This document shows positions 5,655 to 6,433 of a stretch of DNA of 6,433 nt, piece after piece; position 1 is the stretch's first letter; the number at the start of each line of letters is the position of its first letter. The DNA comes from Deltaproteobacteria bacterium. GTDB taxonomy: Bacteria; Desulfobacterota; Syntrophia; Syntrophales; Smithellaceae. The notes beneath the pieces were generated by a model. The model ran no database searches. It was not told the DNA's origin and was given only the letters and a program-made list of their open reading frames with translations. Location of the stretch: positions 1 to 6,433 of the forward strand of contig JAGVUJ010000346.1 of NCBI GenBank assembly GCA_019136325.1, in the 5' to 3' direction. The position numbers and the translations under genes are program-made.

Positions 5655-6248
5655 ATGATGAATTTCACAAAGCGTAAAAATTACTTCATAGAAAAAAAAT
5701 TCCAGACAAAATATCTGCTGCTGACTCTTCTGTTATTGTTATCCTATACCTTTGTTTTTATCGTCGTCATATTTGCCCCCTACATCTTGACCCTGTATTT
5801 TGATTATCCGCTGTCTGAAAAAAATGAGGCCGCCAGAGCGCTGCTTCTTTTACACGGTACGGTATGGCCTTGGATCGGCGGAGTTATTCTGTTCTTTTGC
5901 ATGATCAGTGTTTTTATTTCCCATAAAGTGGCCGGCCCATTGTTTCGGTTAAAGAAATCTTTAATCAGAGTCACGCAGGGAGACCTGGATGTCGTTATAA
6001 AATTGAGAAAATGGGATGATCTCAAAGATCTGGCGGAACACATCAATACGTTGATTGAGGAATTACGCACCTTTGTAATCACGTTAAGAAATGATTACGC
6101 TTTGCTGTCTGAATATATTCTGGAACTTGAACGGGAAATCGAAACCAAGGTCTTAACCGAGGAAAAGGGGAAGGAAATTATCCGCAAAGTTCAGGAAAGC
6201 AGAAAAAATATCGAAGCAGCTCTGAAACGGTTCAACGTTCCACAGTAG
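5655..6248 (+). CDS. Two-TM HAMP-domain protein without output domain
   Basis: The 197-residue protein has a basic N-terminus, TM1 (about 20-42), a short outside loop (about 43-69), TM2 (about 70-89), a HAMP domain (about 88-141; VAGPLFRLKKSL is AS1 with its conserved Pro95, and WDDLKDLAEHINTL is the AS2 region) and a charged coiled-coil tail (about 142-192). No methyl-accepting, histidine kinase, GGDEF or cyclase domain follows, and the ORF ends normally before a terminator, so this is not a window-edge truncation. The outside loop is too small for a usual ligand-binding domain. Two adjacent ATGs exist (5655 and 5658). AGGA (5645-5648), overlapping the pilin stop TAG, sits 6 nt before the first, so 5655 is preferred. 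The tight coupling suggests a membrane adaptor or sensor working with the pilin product, which is inference. Confidence 0.88.
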   Translation: MMNFTKRKNYFIEKKFQTKYLLLTLLLLLSYTFVFIVVIFAPYILTLYFDYPLSEKNEAARALLLLHGTVWPWIGGVILFFCMISVFISHKVAGPLFRLKKSLIRVTQGDLDVVIKLRKWDDLKDLAEHINTLIEELRTFVITLRNDYALLSEYILELEREIETKVLTEEKGKEIIRKVQESRKNIEAALKRFNVPQ

Positions 6249-6276
6249 ATTAATCCCGATATTTATCTTGTAAACA

Positions 6277-6314
6277 AAGCAACCATCCGGCACGCAACAA
6301 CCGGATGGTTGCTT
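6277..6314. terminator. Bidirectional hairpin terminator
   Basis: A 14-bp perfect inverted repeat (6277-6290 with 6301-6314, containing GCAACCATCCGG and its complement) encloses a 10-nt loop. It lies 29 nt after the HAMP gene stop and 24 nt from the stop of the convergent minus-strand gene. The plus side ends in CTTATTATAA. The minus side ends in the more T-rich CTTTGTTTA, so termination should work in both directions, better for the minus-strand gene. Confidence 0.85.
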
Positions 6315-6337
6315 ATTATAACGTGATGTAAAATCCG

Positions 6338-6433
6338 CTACTGCTGCCAGCTCGTTGCCAGAATATTCTGGTATTGCTCGTCATTCATCATGGCATTGTA
6401 TTTCTGAATGACATCCATTCCCGAATTGTTGAT
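6338..6433 (-). CDS. C-terminal end of a convergent gene, product unknown (partial)
   Basis: On the minus strand one frame stays open from the window edge (6433) for 31 codons to a TAG stop (6340-6338). The other two minus frames close within about 17 codons. The peptide ends with NDEQYQNILATSWQQ, a mostly polar and probably helical tail. The stop is followed by the strong hairpin at 6277-6314, as expected for a real gene end. Nothing in these 31 residues identifies the family, and the start lies outside the window. Confidence 0.55.
   Translation of the reverse strand: MNNSGMDVIQKYNAMMNDEQYQNILATSWQQ

Noticed and set aside
5804..6082. Minus-strand ORF of 92 codons inside the HAMP gene
   Set aside because: It is antisense to the HAMP frame, which has clear TM and HAMP features and coupling to the pilin gene.

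Overview
The window looks like chromosomal DNA from an anaerobic, Gram-negative, diderm bacterium, most likely a syntrophic or sulfate-reducing deltaproteobacterium (Desulfobacterota). I infer this from three features read directly: a methylenetetrahydrofolate reductase fused to a cysteine-rich MetV-like C-terminal domain, an AMIN/Amidase_3/LysM cell-wall amidase, and a class III (type IV pilin) signal peptide gene. No mobile-element gene, CRISPR array or rRNA is visible.

Left part, all on the minus strand. A GNAT-like acyltransferase gene (1-710) runs off the left edge and lacks its 3' end. A complete 77-nt tRNA-Arg with anticodon CCG and encoded CCA (869-945) follows. Next is the metF-type reductase with its MetV-like tail (1040-2593), which would serve the methyl branch of one-carbon or Wood-Ljungdahl metabolism.

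Divergent spacer, 2594-2996. No credible gene lies here. Its GC-rich centre (about 2640-2890) is packed with consecutive short perfect or near-perfect dyads, which suggests a structured intergenic repeat or RNA element. It separates metF from the rightward genes.

Right part, plus strand. A secreted AmiB/AmiC-type N-acetylmuramoyl-L-alanine amidase with two LysM domains (2997-4556) is followed 15 nt later by a small secreted protein of unknown function (4572-5045). A textbook sigma-70 promoter (TTGACA, 17 nt, TATAAT; 5093-5121) then drives a leader of about 120 nt containing a strong hairpin. The transcript encodes a short type IV pilin-like protein (5251-5646) and, 8 nt later, an orphan two-TM HAMP protein with a coiled-coil tail and no output domain (5655-6248). 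A 14-bp hairpin (6277-6314) probably terminates transcription in both directions, because the last 31 codons of a convergent minus-strand gene (6338-6433) enter from the right edge.

The most interesting candidates are the pilin/HAMP-only pair with its structured leader, the dyad-rich spacer, and the unknown secreted protein coupled to the amidase. All functional statements are read from sequence motifs; no database search was run.
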